Numbered from the stretch's first letter, positions 7,689 to 17,533 are shown. The stretch: 64,000 nucleotides of DNA from Mucilaginibacter sp. (GCF_028288225.1 NZ_JAQBOC010000045.1:99800-163799), one strand, 5' to 3'. The notes: generated from the letters alone by a model not told the origin. Numbers and translations are program-made.

Positions 7689-9104
7689 ATGCTATCCCGA
7701 AGAAACTTTATCAAAATAAATGGCGTAACTACTGCAGGTATTGGCCTTGGGCTTAAACCCGCCTGGTTTGCAAACGCAGCTTTTGAAAGCAAACGCCCCA
7801 AACTAAGTGACCGAAAGTTTACCAGCAAGGCAGTTGAGGCTACTATTAAAAGTGTAAAGGCTGCTATTAAAGATCCTGAGCTGGCATGGCTGTTTGAAAA
7901 TTGCTATCCCAATACTTTAGACACTACGGTAAACTATTCTGAAAAGAATGGACGGCCTGATACTTTTGTGATCACCGGCGATATAAACGCTATGTGGATG
8001 CGCGATTCATCTGCACAAGTATGGCCGTATTTGCCGCTGATAAAAAATGACCCGGAACTAAAGAACCTGATCAAAGGTGTGCTTAACCGCCAGGCCAGCT
8101 GTATTTTAATTGATCCTTATGCCAACGCTTTTAACGCAGGCCCTACCGGCAGCGAATGGGATACTGATCGCACCGACATGAAACCTGAGCTTCATGAGCG
8201 TAAATGGGAAGTAGACTCTCTTTGTTACCCGGTACGGCTGGCCTATAACTACTGGAAAATAAGCGGTGATACCAGTTTTTTTGACGTGAACTGGCAAAAA
8301 GCGGGCAAAGCGATTGTAGCAACCTTTAAAGAGCAGCAACGCAAAAATGGCAAGGGCCCATATCATTTCCAAAGGAAGACCGAAGTGTCAACTGATACCG
8401 CACCATTGAGCGGTTACGGTAATCCTGTTAAGCCTGTTGGTTTGATCTGTTCCGTATTCCGCCCGAGTGATGATGCTACGATTTATCCGTTCCTGGTGTC
8501 ATCCAATTATTTTGCTGTGGTAAGCTTATACCAGATGGGCGAAATGTATGAGCATATAGGTAATGATAAAGCTACTGCCGCAACTTGCAAAGCATTAGCG
8601 GCTGAGGTAGCCCACGCATTGCAAAAGTATGCTACTGCACAGCACCCGGTATATGGTAAAGTACTGGCTTATGAGGTTGATGGTTACGGCAATCAGCTAT
8701 TTATGGATGATAGTAATGTGCCAAGCCTGCTGGCACTGCCGTATCTTAATGCAATATCTGAACACGACCCGCTGTACCAGAATACACGCAGGATGGTATT
8801 GAGCACAGCTAATCCTTACTTTTTTAAAGGGACAGCAGCCGAGGGCATTGGCGGACCGCATGTTGGCTTAAATTATATCTGGCCAATGAGCATTATTATG
8901 CGCGCGCTAACCTCAACTGATAAAGCTGAGATTGCAAAATGCATAAAATGGCTTAAAAATACTCATGCAGGCACCGGTTTTATGCACGAATCATTCAATA
9001 AGGATAATGCAGCAGATTTCACCCGGAAATGGTTTGCCTGGGCAAATACTTTATTCGGCGAATTAATAATTAAAGTGCATAAATATTACCCTGATATTTT
9101 GTAA
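7689..9104 (+). CDS. Glycoside hydrolase family 125, exo-alpha-1,6-mannosidase
   Basis: Exported, metal-independent enzyme expected to remove alpha-1,6-linked mannose from mannans or N-glycan cores (family GH125, formerly DUF1237). The N-terminus has a Tat-like signal, SRRNFIKINGV, then a small-residue hydrophobic stretch and a likely cleavage near residue 30, so the protein is probably periplasmic or lipid-free exported. The body has the family's recognisable blocks: VITGDINAMWMRDSSAQVWPY (as separate GDINAMWMRDS and QVWPY), FNAGPTGSEWDTDRTDM, WEVDSLCYP, SVFRPSDDAT and GGPHVGLNYIWPMSI. Length (471 aa) is normal. It stands alone; no other polysaccharide-utilisation genes or SusCD pair are adjacent. 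Confidence 0.9.
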   Translation: MLSRRNFIKINGVTTAGIGLGLKPAWFANAAFESKRPKLSDRKFTSKAVEATIKSVKAAIKDPELAWLFENCYPNTLDTTVNYSEKNGRPDTFVITGDINAMWMRDSSAQVWPYLPLIKNDPELKNLIKGVLNRQASCILIDPYANAFNAGPTGSEWDTDRTDMKPELHERKWEVDSLCYPVRLAYNYWKISGDTSFFDVNWQKAGKAIVATFKEQQRKNGKGPYHFQRKTEVSTDTAPLSGYGNPVKPVGLICSVFRPSDDATIYPFLVSSNYFAVVSLYQMGEMYEHIGNDKATAATCKALAAEVAHALQKYATAQHPVYGKVLAYEVDGYGNQLFMDDSNVPSLLALPYLNAISEHDPLYQNTRRMVLSTANPYFFKGTAAEGIGGPHVGLNYIWPMSIIMRALTSTDKAEIAKCIKWLKNTHAGTGFMHESFNKDNAADFTRKWFAWANTLFGELIIKVHKYYPDIL

Positions 9105-9442
9105 AAAATAAAAATTTGTGTTTTAATGCTAATATTTCAGTGTGGATAAAATTGAAATATTGAATAAGAAATTGCCATAACATTTTCTTGTTTTCAATAA
9201 TTGTGAACTTTGTATTAAAATACTGTAAAATTACGCACTTATATAATTTGTATATTGAACTTATTAAATATATGTTTTATTGTATTTTATAAAAAAAATA
9301 AGTGATTTGATGTGAAAATGTTGAAAAAAACCACTTTAAAGGCATTATTTTTCTTTCTTAAAAATTTTTAATTAAGAAAAAACATTTTAGATTAGCTTCA
9401 TAAAACAATAAACCTCAATATTAAAAAAAAGGAGTAACTGAA
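9105..9442. other. Very AT-rich intergenic leader region upstream of the histone-like gene
   Basis: About 340 bp with long A and T runs and no credible open frame on either strand. It presumably holds the promoter of the histone-like gene; near-matches to TAnnTTTG occur at about 9205-9212 and 9242-9250 but neither has a good -33 partner, so I do not assign one. Confidence 0.4.
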
Positions 9443-9619
9443 ATGAAAAAATTTAATGAAGTAAAAGAACTAGTGGCGTCTTTGGAAGCAGATGCTGACA
9501 AATTTTACAACAAGGGCAACAGCGCAGCTGGTACCCGTGTAAGAAAAGGTATGCAAGACCTCAAAAATTTAGCACAAGCAATTCGCCTTGAAGTGCAAGA
9601 GGCAAAAAACCAAGCCTAA
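9443..9619 (+). CDS. Histone H1-like DNA-binding protein (Hc1-type), 58 aa
   Basis: A short gene below the usual 60-codon cutoff. The product begins MKKFNEVKELVASLEADADK and continues with FYNKGNSAAGTRVRKGMQDL, ending in QEAKNQA. This matches the small histone H1/Hc1-like nucleoid proteins found across Bacteroidota: helical, with a central GTRVRKG basic motif, presumed to bind DNA non-specifically. Support for expression is strong: a clear Shine-Dalgarno GGAG at 9431-9434 (unusual in this phylum and here decisive for the ATG at 9443), an upstream AT-rich leader, and a strong terminator 32 bp after the stop. Family assignment is from recognition of the motif pattern. Confidence 0.88.
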   Translation: MKKFNEVKELVASLEADADKFYNKGNSAAGTRVRKGMQDLKNLAQAIRLEVQEAKNQA

Positions 9620-9650
9620 GTAAAAGAAAAAATATTCTTTACTTTATTAA

Positions 9651-9684
9651 AAACCCGTTACGATACGTTCGTAACGGGTTTTTT
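9651..9684. terminator. Strong bidirectional terminator between histone-like gene and dapA
   Basis: A 12-bp perfect stem (AAACCCGTTACG at 9651-9662, CGTAACGGGTTT at 9670-9681) is followed by T residues on the plus strand and, read on the minus strand, by TTTAAT. It separates two convergent genes. Confidence 0.85.
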
Positions 9685-9727
9685 AGTTGGTTATATTTTC
9701 AGGTCATTGCAATGACCTGAAGGAATT

Positions 9728-10609
9728 TTATCCGGTTATTTTCTTTGTTTCTGCTATAATTTTTTCTGCTGTGCCGCTGCTAACCTGTACCAATGGTAAA
9801 CGTACAGTATCGCCGCAGACGCCCAAATGTTTAAGTGCAGTTTTTACTCCGGCAGGGCTGCCTTCAACAAACATTAAACGCGTAAAATCAATTAACTGCG
9901 AATGCGTTTTTTGTGCCGATTTAAAATCGCCGGCAAGGCAGGTTCTGATCATGTCAGACATTTGCCTTGGTAAAGCATTTCCAACAACAGATATGACACC
10001 CACACCACCTAACGCTATCATTGGCAAACTAATAGGATCATCGCCTGAGATCAGCAGGAAACCTTCCGGTTTATCGCGCGCTATCTGGTTAAGCTGGTCA
10101 AAATTACCCGACGCTTCTTTAATGGCTATGATATTTTTAAAGTCGTTCGCCAATTTTATAGTTGTTTCAGCGCTTATATTGCTGCCTGTACGACTGGGCA
10201 CATTATATAATATAATTGGCAATTTCGAAGCTTCGGCGATTGCTTTATAATGCTGATAGATACCTTCCTGGGTTGGTTTATTGTAATGCGGGCTTGCCGA
10301 TAATATGGCATCGTACCCTGCGATATCAAAACTTTTTATTTGCTCAACAACTTCGTGTGTATTGTTACCGCCAATGCCTGCAACCAGGTTAATACGGCCA
10401 TTAACAGCCTTTGAAGTAAATTCCCAAACCTTCTTTCGCTCATCATTGCTCAGGGTTGCGCTTTCACCGGTTGTTCCCAATGAAACTATGTATTCCAACC
10501 CTCCATCAATTAAATAGTTGATGAGCTTTCCTAAAGCCTCGTAATCAACCTGTCCGTCTGCCTGAAAAGGAGTAATTATTGCAACCCCAGTTCCGTGAAA
10601 TTTATTCAT
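9728..10609 (-). CDS. dapA: 4-hydroxy-tetrahydrodipicolinate synthase DapA
   Basis: Cytoplasmic aldolase that condenses pyruvate with aspartate semialdehyde, the first committed step of lysine and meso-diaminopimelate synthesis. The 293-residue TIM barrel carries the expected active-site residues: Thr46-Thr47 in GTTGES, Tyr109 in SPHYNKP, Tyr135 and Arg140 in YNVPSRTG, and the Schiff-base Lys164 in AIKEASG. Length is normal and no residue is missing. It is downstream of the broken chrA on the same strand, separated by about 109 bp containing GTTCAT word repeats. It feeds diaminopimelate to the peptidoglycan machinery encoded nearby, though it is not in that operon. Confidence 0.97.
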   Translation of the reverse strand: MNKFHGTGVAIITPFQADGQVDYEALGKLINYLIDGGLEYIVSLGTTGESATLSNDERKKVWEFTSKAVNGRINLVAGIGGNNTHEVVEQIKSFDIAGYDAILSASPHYNKPTQEGIYQHYKAIAEASKLPIILYNVPSRTGSNISAETTIKLANDFKNIIAIKEASGNFDQLNQIARDKPEGFLLISGDDPISLPMIALGGVGVISVVGNALPRQMSDMIRTCLAGDFKSAQKTHSQLIDFTRLMFVEGSPAGVKTALKHLGVCGDTVRLPLVQVSSGTAEKIIAETKKITG

Positions 10610-10718
10610 ATTATTTATTAAAGGGTGCTAAGATAATAAATGTTCATAGTTGATGATTCATCGTTCATGGTTTTTTTACAGACAGAGGGTAAAGCGAAAT
10701 CTGCTTTTAGCGAAATAA

Positions 10719-11839
10719 TTAAACTAACAGTAAAAGATAGCCCGCTAATGATCCGCCCAGCACAATAAAAGCGCTATTGATCTTTCTGAATTTTAAGAGA
10801 ATAAAAATGCTGGAAACGGCTATCAATATTGTTCGCCAGTTATTAATACCATCTTTTCCCAGTTGATAACAAACAAGCAGGATCAGTGCTATTGATGCTA
10901 CATTAACGGCATTTAAAAATGCAGCAAATAATTTTGAGCCCCTCATTTTACGAACCAATGGGTTTAGTAAAGCCACAAACACAAATGACGGAAGAATGAT
11001 TCCTATTGTTGATATAATGGCCCCGCTGATCCCGTTGATTTGGAAGCCGATAAAAGTAACAGCTGAGAAAACAGGTCCGGGAGTAAACTGACCCACAGCA
11101 ATGGCATCAATTAACTGCTGGCGGGTTATAATGCCCTTTGCAACCAACTCTGAATCAAGAAAGGCAAACAGAACATAACCGCTGCCATACAGAATAGCGC
11201 CAATCTTTAAAAATGATAAAAACAAGCTCATATTCACCTGGCTAAAAAAACCGCTGTTTCCGGGTATAAAAAGTGGCATAAAAGTGACAGCAGTGTTTAT
11301 TCGTTTCAGCCTTATGGCAGCCAGCCCCATTGCTGCAAAACCTGCCCCGAATAATACGAAGATCTCTGAATAGCCCAGCCAGCTTAATATTAAGGCGATA
11401 ATCCCAATAATGCCCAGTTCAACAGTTTGAATGGATTTTTTGGCAAGCGGGTATATTGCCGCCAGGATCACAGCTATAATTGCGGGTTTAATACCATAAA
11501 AAAAGGCTGAATTTGCGGTACTTGCCCATAGCTTTTATACAGCCATGCTAAAGTGCCGGTTATTAATACAGCCGACATAATAAAACAAAACCCTGCAATT
11601 ATAAGCCCTCTCCACCCTCCGCGTTCATGGCCTACATGGATAGCCATTTCGGTGCTGTTTGGGCCCGGTATAAGGTTTGTAGCGCCAATCAGGTCAAGAA
11701 AATGCTGATCTGTTAGCCATTTCTTTTTGATAACTACTTCCTGGTGCATCATTGCGATATGCGCAGCCGGACCTCCAAAGGCTGTAGTACCTAATTTCAG
11801 AAACAATAGTGCAATTTCCCTAAGCCTGGTTTCTTTCAT
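10719..11839 (-). pseudogene. chrA: Chromate transporter ChrA, split by a 1-nt frameshift
   Basis: CHR-superfamily inner-membrane protein that normally exports chromate. The N-terminal fragment (ATG at 11839) reads MKETRLREIALLFLKLGTTA with the family motifs FGGPAAH and NLIPGPNSTEMAIH, and the C-terminal fragment has VGQFTPGPVFS, the second-domain counterpart. The frame breaks at a homopolymer: the plus strand has seven A at 11498-11504. With eight, the reading would be QPFFYGIKPAIIAVILAA and both halves would join into one protein of roughly 380 residues. The break falls inside the first CHR domain, not between the domains, so this is not a natural two-gene short-chain CHR pair. It may be a pseudogene, a sequencing error, or rescued by slippage at the T run. 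Confidence 0.85.
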
Positions 11840-12006
11840 CCCGACAAATATCAAAAGTTAAGGTTTAGTTATCATTAAATACTTTAATATTTAAAAAGAT
11901 AGTTTTCAAAGCAGCATTGCCTCCAGATAGATGGTCTGTGAGGATACAAACCACGGGTTAGTTGGCAGTATTCCGGCTGTAAACTATGAACCATCAACTG
12001 AACCAA

Positions 12007-14460
12007 TCAAAAGCTCACCCCGATCCTGATAGCTGAATTTGTATTGCTGCCACTGTTAAACGATTTACCATACATAAGTCTGAAGCCAAGATACTGCACG
12101 CCAACGCCTAGCTCTGTATAATTTTTCAGGGTAGGGGTCGACAGGTAGTTGACGTCTACAATTTCCTGGAGTTTCAACTTCCTTATCAACGGGATCTTAT
12201 TAAGGAAAAAGCCGGAGAAATTTTGTTCCAAATGGCCTTCGATATATTTAGTATAGGTGCTGTAGGTGTAATAGTTAAGCAGTAAAAAACGATTGATGCC
12301 GGTACCGGTAAACAATACCTGGTTGCCGGCAAATTGCTTGTAGTCAGGGTAAAAAACACTGTTGTTATTTAAAAATTTACCTGCACCAATAAAAAAAGAT
12401 GTTTGGCCAAATACACCGGCATTAATATTTGATTTGGAGATATCGGCAGTAAGCAAATCGTAATCAACATCAGAACCAAAGAGGCTTTTAATTCCTTTGG
12501 TATAGGTTAAGCCGATTGTTGGATATTTTGACGGCAGATACCTTCTCCCGGTAGGGTAAGTTTCATACTTGTCGCTAAAATCATAAGTTGTACGCACCGA
12601 CACCTTGAATGATTGATTATCAGTAAAAAGCGGACTACCGAAGGCTGGTGTAAATGGATTGTTTGAAGTGTATTCCCTATTGCCCGGGTTAAAAAAGCTG
12701 TAGTTTGATGTGTTATTGAGCGATTTCCTGTCGGCCCATTCAGCATAGCCGCTTGCCATCCATCCACCGGTAATGCGTTTGCTTGCAGATACTGATACAT
12801 ATTGCTTTTGATAAAGCTTTTCGTAGTTCTGCCGCTCAAACAAACTGTAAACCGAGTTAATTAATGGTGAAATAGGGGTGTAATTATTAAGGTCGACTAT
12901 TTCAGAGCCTGCATTAAAGCCCAGGTTATAAGAGCCTGCAGGTACCCCGGCGTACACATTGCCGGTTAATTTATGGTCAGAAAATCCGTAACCCGCTTTT
13001 GCGCCAATAACTAAATATTTATTGGTTGTACTGTCAATCTGCTTGCTGAATGACGCTCCATAGTTGATATTAAAGCCCTGTACGGTATTAAACCTGATAG
13101 ATGGTAAGATAGCATCAAGGTTATAATATTCATGATCATAACGGTTAGCGTGACGGTAATTTTTGTATGCGAGGTCGGGTAGGCTGAATTTATTATTTTC
13201 CTTATCAAGCGAGTCGAGATATTGTTTTGATTCACGCTTTTTAGCCAGCACTGCCTTTTTTGTATAATCTGTTTTTTCTTCTTCGGTTAGCGGAACAGGT
13301 CTTTCATTTGCCCAATAGGCTGAATCTTTTTTATTACTCCCTTTGGTAACCCGCATTACTTCGTTAAACTGTTTTTTATTTAGGCTGGGATTAAGGTCAT
13401 AATCTTTATAAACCGAAATAAAATATCCCCCAATCTTAAAGCTCAGTAAACCGCCAGTAAACTCAAATTTAACCGATGATGGCATCCATGCCTGCGGGTT
13501 GACCGGGAAAAACTGCTCGCTTACCTTTAGTGTATCAACAAAGTTTATATTTTGTTTTTTGGTGATAAAAAGGTCAAGTCCATAAATGCGCCAACTATCC
13601 TCCAGGATATAAATATACCCCTGGAAACAGGCATCGTAGCTGCGTTTAGGGATAACCTTTATCTTATCAACAGTTTCACCGTTTTCTGTTGTAACGCCTA
13701 TGTATTTATAGTTGTAATAAAACATGGCATTATCTGCAATGGGTGATACCAGCGGGCGCAGGCTTAAGCCGCCCCAGTTTTGTATGTTCTGGTAAAAATT
13801 AACCTGGATATCAGACGCGCGGTTATAACTAAATGCCTGGTTACTGCCCGATACTTTTGACGAGATGAGTTCCTCGTGCACCTTATCGGGCTTCATAAAA
13901 CTGTATTTAGATTCAGATTCCGAAAGGTAAACAATACCCCTGCGGTTGGAGTCGAGGCCCATCTCGCGGGTAGCCTTCTGCACATCAAAGCCCAGGAACT
14001 TTTTAGGGGCTGCCAATAGCTTTTGCAAACCTTTTATATAAACCTCACAGGTGTAAGCATCAACTTCGTTTAGGTGGCTTTTGCGTTTCTTTATCGCCTT
14101 GCGGATTATTGCATAAGCAGGGTCTTCGCTGCCTGCTTTAACAACCACATCGCCAATCTGGTAGGTTTCGGTTTGTAAAACAATATTAATCGATTGGTTT
14201 TTGTTCAGCTCAATTTTACGGTTTTGCTGCTGGTAGCCAACCGCTTTGTATTGCACATCATAAGTGCCGGGTTTTAATTGCAGGCCGTATTCGCCTTCGC
14301 TATTTGCTGATGTGCCTTTGGTTGTATTTTTTATGTAGATGCTGGCAAACGGAATAGCTTTATTGTGCTCGTCAGTGATCTTGCCGCTTATGGTAACCTG
14401 TTGTGAAAATACACTTAGACTGATGATTATACAAAGGGTGAAAGGTAGAATGAATTTCAT
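12007..14460 (-). CDS. DUF5686 family outer-membrane protein with carboxypeptidase-regulatory N-domain
   Basis: The 817-residue product has a signal peptide (residues 1-19, cut before QQVTISG), a carboxypeptidase-D regulatory-like beta-sandwich at about 20-105 (GKITDEHNKAIPFASIYIKN through LQTETYQIGDVVVKAG, the same plug-adjacent module used in TonB receptors), and then a long DUF5686 region ending in beta-strand-rich sequence whose last residue is aromatic (IRIGVSF), which fits an outer-membrane barrel. Function is not established for this family; it is common in Bacteroidota and often described as surface associated. No TonB box or canonical plug is visible, so I do not call it a TonB-dependent receptor. 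It stands alone on the minus strand. Confidence 0.82.
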   Translation of the reverse strand: MKFILPFTLCIIISLSVFSQQVTISGKITDEHNKAIPFASIYIKNTTKGTSANSEGEYGLQLKPGTYDVQYKAVGYQQQNRKIELNKNQSINIVLQTETYQIGDVVVKAGSEDPAYAIIRKAIKKRKSHLNEVDAYTCEVYIKGLQKLLAAPKKFLGFDVQKATREMGLDSNRRGIVYLSESESKYSFMKPDKVHEELISSKVSGSNQAFSYNRASDIQVNFYQNIQNWGGLSLRPLVSPIADNAMFYYNYKYIGVTTENGETVDKIKVIPKRSYDACFQGYIYILEDSWRIYGLDLFITKKQNINFVDTLKVSEQFFPVNPQAWMPSSVKFEFTGGLLSFKIGGYFISVYKDYDLNPSLNKKQFNEVMRVTKGSNKKDSAYWANERPVPLTEEEKTDYTKKAVLAKKRESKQYLDSLDKENNKFSLPDLAYKNYRHANRYDHEYYNLDAILPSIRFNTVQGFNINYGASFSKQIDSTTNKYLVIGAKAGYGFSDHKLTGNVYAGVPAGSYNLGFNAGSEIVDLNNYTPISPLINSVYSLFERQNYEKLYQKQYVSVSASKRITGGWMASGYAEWADRKSLNNTSNYSFFNPGNREYTSNNPFTPAFGSPLFTDNQSFKVSVRTTYDFSDKYETYPTGRRYLPSKYPTIGLTYTKGIKSLFGSDVDYDLLTADISKSNINAGVFGQTSFFIGAGKFLNNNSVFYPDYKQFAGNQVLFTGTGINRFLLLNYYTYSTYTKYIEGHLEQNFSGFFLNKIPLIRKLKLQEIVDVNYLSTPTLKNYTELGVGVQYLGFRLMYGKSFNSGSNTNSAIRIGVSF

Positions 14461-14882
14461 TTAGATGGTTTTACGCTAAGTTCAAATAATTTTATTGAAC
14501 CTAAATGGGCGTTTTAGTTAATTATTGTTAAAGACGCTTTGATGATGAAAAGCTACAGGTGTTACACTTAAAGGCATAAAAAATTATGCGGTGTTTAATT
14601 AGTGTAAAGAATAAACCAGGATGGAAAATGGGAATAAGATATATTAAAGGATATAATAATATACGGAAAAATAAAAGCCTCCTCACACTCGCTGCTTGGA
14701 GGCTTTAACCTAAACCTTATCACAATAGGCAGGCAGGAAGCCCGCCATATGAAGCCGCTAATATAGAAGTTTATATATTAATATGGAAATTTTTTGCGTT
14801 AAATTGACACAATAGATGCATAAATATCTGTTTATGTCAAAACACTAACCAAAAGTTAAATTAACATGAATTAAAGTTATGC
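14461..14882. other. Intergenic region, no gene seen apart from a terminator
   Basis: About 420 bp between two minus-strand genes. Apart from the ligA terminator hairpin it contains only very short, unconvincing open frames on both strands, and AT-rich sequence. Confidence 0.5.
14674..14706 (-). terminator. Terminator downstream of ligA
   Basis: AAAGCCTCC at 14674-14682 pairs perfectly with GGAGGCTTT at 14698-14706. On the minus strand the stem is followed by TTTATTTTT. It lies about 175 bp past the ligA stop. Confidence 0.65.
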
Positions 14883-16898
14883 TTAACTTATCATTTCAAG
14901 CAAATCTGCATCGCTTATAATAGGAATATTTAATTTTTGGGCTTTCTCTAATTTAGCGTGGCCCATATTATCGCCGGCCACCAGGTAGTTCAATTTGGCC
15001 GAAATGCTGCTTAATATTTTACCGCCATTCTGCTCAATAATATCCTTCAGCTCATCCCGCGAGAATTTTTCAAAAACACCCGATATAATAAAACTTTGAC
15101 CGCTAAGCTTTTCACTGGCAAGGTTTAACTCTTTCTCCTCAGTTACAAACTGCAGGCCGTAATCTTTTAGTTTTTGAATCTCGTCTTTATAACTTTGATT
15201 GCTAAAGTATTCAATAATACTTAGCGCAATACGTTCGCCGATTTCTTCTGCGGCTATCAGCTCATCAAAAGTGGCAGCCATAAGGTTGTCAATATTTTTA
15301 AAATGGACCGCCAGCTTTTTAGCTACTGTTTCGCCAACATACCGGATGCCGAGTCCAAACAGCACTTTCTCAAAAGGCATCTCTTTTGATTTTTCGATAC
15401 CGTCCAGCATGTTATTGATGGATTTTTCGCCAAAGCGGCCCATCTTCTTTAACTCCCCGCTATGTGTATTAAGTCCATAAATATCACTTATATGGCTTAT
15501 AAACTTATTTTGGTACAGCGTTTCAATGGTTTCGTCGCCAAGGCCATCAATATTCATGGCTTTGCGGCTTATAAAGTGCTGCATTTTGCCAACTATCTGC
15601 GGATGGCAGCCCTCATCATTAGGACAATAGGACGCTGCTTCGCCTTCCTTGCGGATCAATAGCGTGCCGCAAACCGGGCAATGGGTAATATAATGTATGG
15701 CTTTTGCTGAGGGATCGCGTTTGTCAAGGTTTACGCTGATGATCTTTGGGATGATCTCGCCGCCTTTTTCTACAAATACCCAATCATGCTCATGTAGCTT
15801 CAGGCGTTTTTCAATTTCATCGGCATTATGCAGCGTTGCCCGTTTAACGGTAGTGCCGGCAAGTTGTACCGGTTTTAAATTGGCAACAGGAGTAACCGCC
15901 CCGGTGCGGCCAACCTGGTAGCTAACACTCAGCAACTCGGTTTGCACCTGCTCGGCCTTGTATTTATAGGCAATAGCCCAGCGTGGCGATTTCGCCGTAA
16001 AGCCAAGCTCATGCTGCTGGGCATAACTGTTCACCTTTATTACTATGCCATCAATATCATAACTTAAATCAAAGCGCTTTTTATCCCAGTAGTTAATAAA
16101 GTTAAAAACCTCATCAATAGTGCCGCATAATTTACTGTGCTCATTGGTATGAAACCCCCAGCTTTTTACAGCCTGCAAGCTTTCCCAATGGGTTCTAAAC
16201 AAAAGCTTTTCGGTGTAAAGAAAATATAGGAAACAATCCAGCGGACGGCGTGCCACTTCGGCTGAATCCTGCATTTTTATGGTTCCCGACGCAAAGTTAC
16301 GGGGGTTAGCATAAGTCATCTCGCCATTTTCCAACCGTTCATTATTTAACCGCTCAAAAGCTTTCAGGTGCATAAACACCTCGCCGCGGATCTCAAACTG
16401 ATCCGGGTAATTACCGCCTTTTAATCGTTTAGGGATGGTGTTAATGGTGCGTACGTTGGTGGTAACATCATCTCCCTGGATGCCATCGCCACGGGTAACT
16501 GCACGTACCAGGTTGCCATTTTCGTATGTAAGGCTCATGGATAAACCATCAAACTTTAACTCGCACACGTACTCAAAATTATCGCCGATAGCTTTACGGA
16601 TGCGCTGGTCAAAATCAATCAGTTCCTGCTCATTATAAGTATTGCCTAATGACAGCATTGGCCACCTGTGCCTAACGGTAACAAAATCTTTGGTGATATC
16701 GCCGCCTACCTTTTGGGTGGGCGAATCAGGGTCGGCAAATTCGGGAAACTGCTTTTCGAGCGCGTTCAGTTCTTCCAGTTTTTTATCGAAATCAAAATCG
16801 GCAATAGTAGGCATTGCCAGCACATAATAATTGTAATTGTGCTGTTTTAATTCAGACGAAAGGGATTCAATTCGGGTTTTTGCTTCGGCCGGTGACAT
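14883..16898 (-). CDS. ligA: NAD+-dependent DNA ligase LigA
   Basis: Seals nicks during replication and repair using NAD+ as the adenylate donor. The 671-residue protein has the full domain order: Ia domain with the NAD-gripping YNYYVL motif (about 21-26), adenylation domain with the active-site Lys115 in ELKFDGLSM, the motif TRGDGIQGDDVT, OB fold, a four-cysteine zinc finger (CPVCG, then YCPNDEGC), helix-hairpin-helix repeats, and a C-terminal BRCT domain (about 590-671, with LVAGDNMGHAKLEKA). Start is ATG at 16898. It is divergent from the small YXWGXW gene. Everything expected is present. Confidence 0.97.
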   Translation of the reverse strand: MSPAEAKTRIESLSSELKQHNYNYYVLAMPTIADFDFDKKLEELNALEKQFPEFADPDSPTQKVGGDITKDFVTVRHRWPMLSLGNTYNEQELIDFDQRIRKAIGDNFEYVCELKFDGLSMSLTYENGNLVRAVTRGDGIQGDDVTTNVRTINTIPKRLKGGNYPDQFEIRGEVFMHLKAFERLNNERLENGEMTYANPRNFASGTIKMQDSAEVARRPLDCFLYFLYTEKLLFRTHWESLQAVKSWGFHTNEHSKLCGTIDEVFNFINYWDKKRFDLSYDIDGIVIKVNSYAQQHELGFTAKSPRWAIAYKYKAEQVQTELLSVSYQVGRTGAVTPVANLKPVQLAGTTVKRATLHNADEIEKRLKLHEHDWVFVEKGGEIIPKIISVNLDKRDPSAKAIHYITHCPVCGTLLIRKEGEAASYCPNDEGCHPQIVGKMQHFISRKAMNIDGLGDETIETLYQNKFISHISDIYGLNTHSGELKKMGRFGEKSINNMLDGIEKSKEMPFEKVLFGLGIRYVGETVAKKLAVHFKNIDNLMAATFDELIAAEEIGERIALSIIEYFSNQSYKDEIQKLKDYGLQFVTEEKELNLASEKLSGQSFIISGVFEKFSRDELKDIIEQNGGKILSSISAKLNYLVAGDNMGHAKLEKAQKLNIPIISDADLLEMIS

Positions 16899-17032
16899 AT
16901 AAGCGAAGATAAGTTTTAATTTGAAAATTTGGCGACGTGTTGATTTGAAAATGGAAGAATTGAATTTTTAATGTTTTTTTAAACCCTCGCAGTTCTGCAT
17001 CGTCTTAATAAAAAAACAAAATAAATTTTACT

Positions 17033-17338
17033 ATGAAAAAGTACGGAAGGGTATTAATGCTGGCATCAGCTATATCATTGTTTGCGGTGGCAAGCAGTAG
17101 TGCACAAGTTATTGTAAGGGCACGTTTGGGTCGTCCGCGGACAGCCGTTGTGGTTCGCCCAGCGCGTCCTACACCGCGCCATGTTTGGGTTTCAGAAGAA
17201 TGGGCTCCATCCGGCAGAACTTATGTATACCGTCAGGGTTATTGGGCTCAGCCGCCACGTCCCCGTGCCGTTTGGGTAGAAGGTCGTTGGAGACATAGCC
17301 ACAGGGGATATGTTTGGGTTAATGGCTATTGGAGGTAG
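17033..17338 (+). CDS. YXWGXW repeat-like secreted protein
   Basis: The 101-residue product has a signal peptide (about 1-24, cleaving after SSAQ) followed by a very basic, Arg/Pro/Trp-rich mature part (expected pI high). The mature region contains repeated aromatic units of the YxWxxGxW kind: HVWVSEEWAP, YVYRQGYWAQ, AVWVEGRWRH and YVWVNGYWR. These resemble the YXWGXW-repeat proteins found in the periplasm or on the surface of Bacteroidota and Proteobacteria. Function is unknown. It starts 134 bp from the divergent ligA start and ends before a good terminator, so it is a monocistronic unit. Confidence 0.75.
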   Translation: MKKYGRVLMLASAISLFAVASSSAQVIVRARLGRPRTAVVVRPARPTPRHVWVSEEWAPSGRTYVYRQGYWAQPPRPRAVWVEGRWRHSHRGYVWVNGYWR

Positions 17339-17362
17339 GGCCCCAGGCCCTAAAGGGGAGTG

Positions 17363-17398
17363 AAAATAGCCTTTGCCTATAAAGCTTAGGCTATTTTT
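17363..17398 (+). terminator. Rho-independent terminator after the YXWGXW protein gene
   Basis: AAAATAGCCT at 17363-17372 pairs perfectly with AGGCTATTTT at 17388-17397, ending in a T run. Confidence 0.8.
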
Positions 17399-17533
17399 AG
17401 TTTATATACTGGAAAGGCTCGTGTAGCTTAGCTTGTTTATATGACAGTACCTTGTGGCAGCGGGAGATAAAGTCTTTATCCCGGCAGTGTAAAAATTGTT
17501 TAAAATTCTAACTAAGCATTATAATAAAATTAC

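Noticed and set aside
11474..11854. Two separate short-chain CHR genes instead of one broken chrA
   Set aside because: The break is inside the first CHR domain and one base restores a continuous, conserved segment.
17400..17533. Possible tRNA-like or small RNA structure near GGGAGATAAAGTCTTTATCCC
   Set aside because: Only one short hairpin; no cloverleaf, T-loop or anticodon arm could be drawn.
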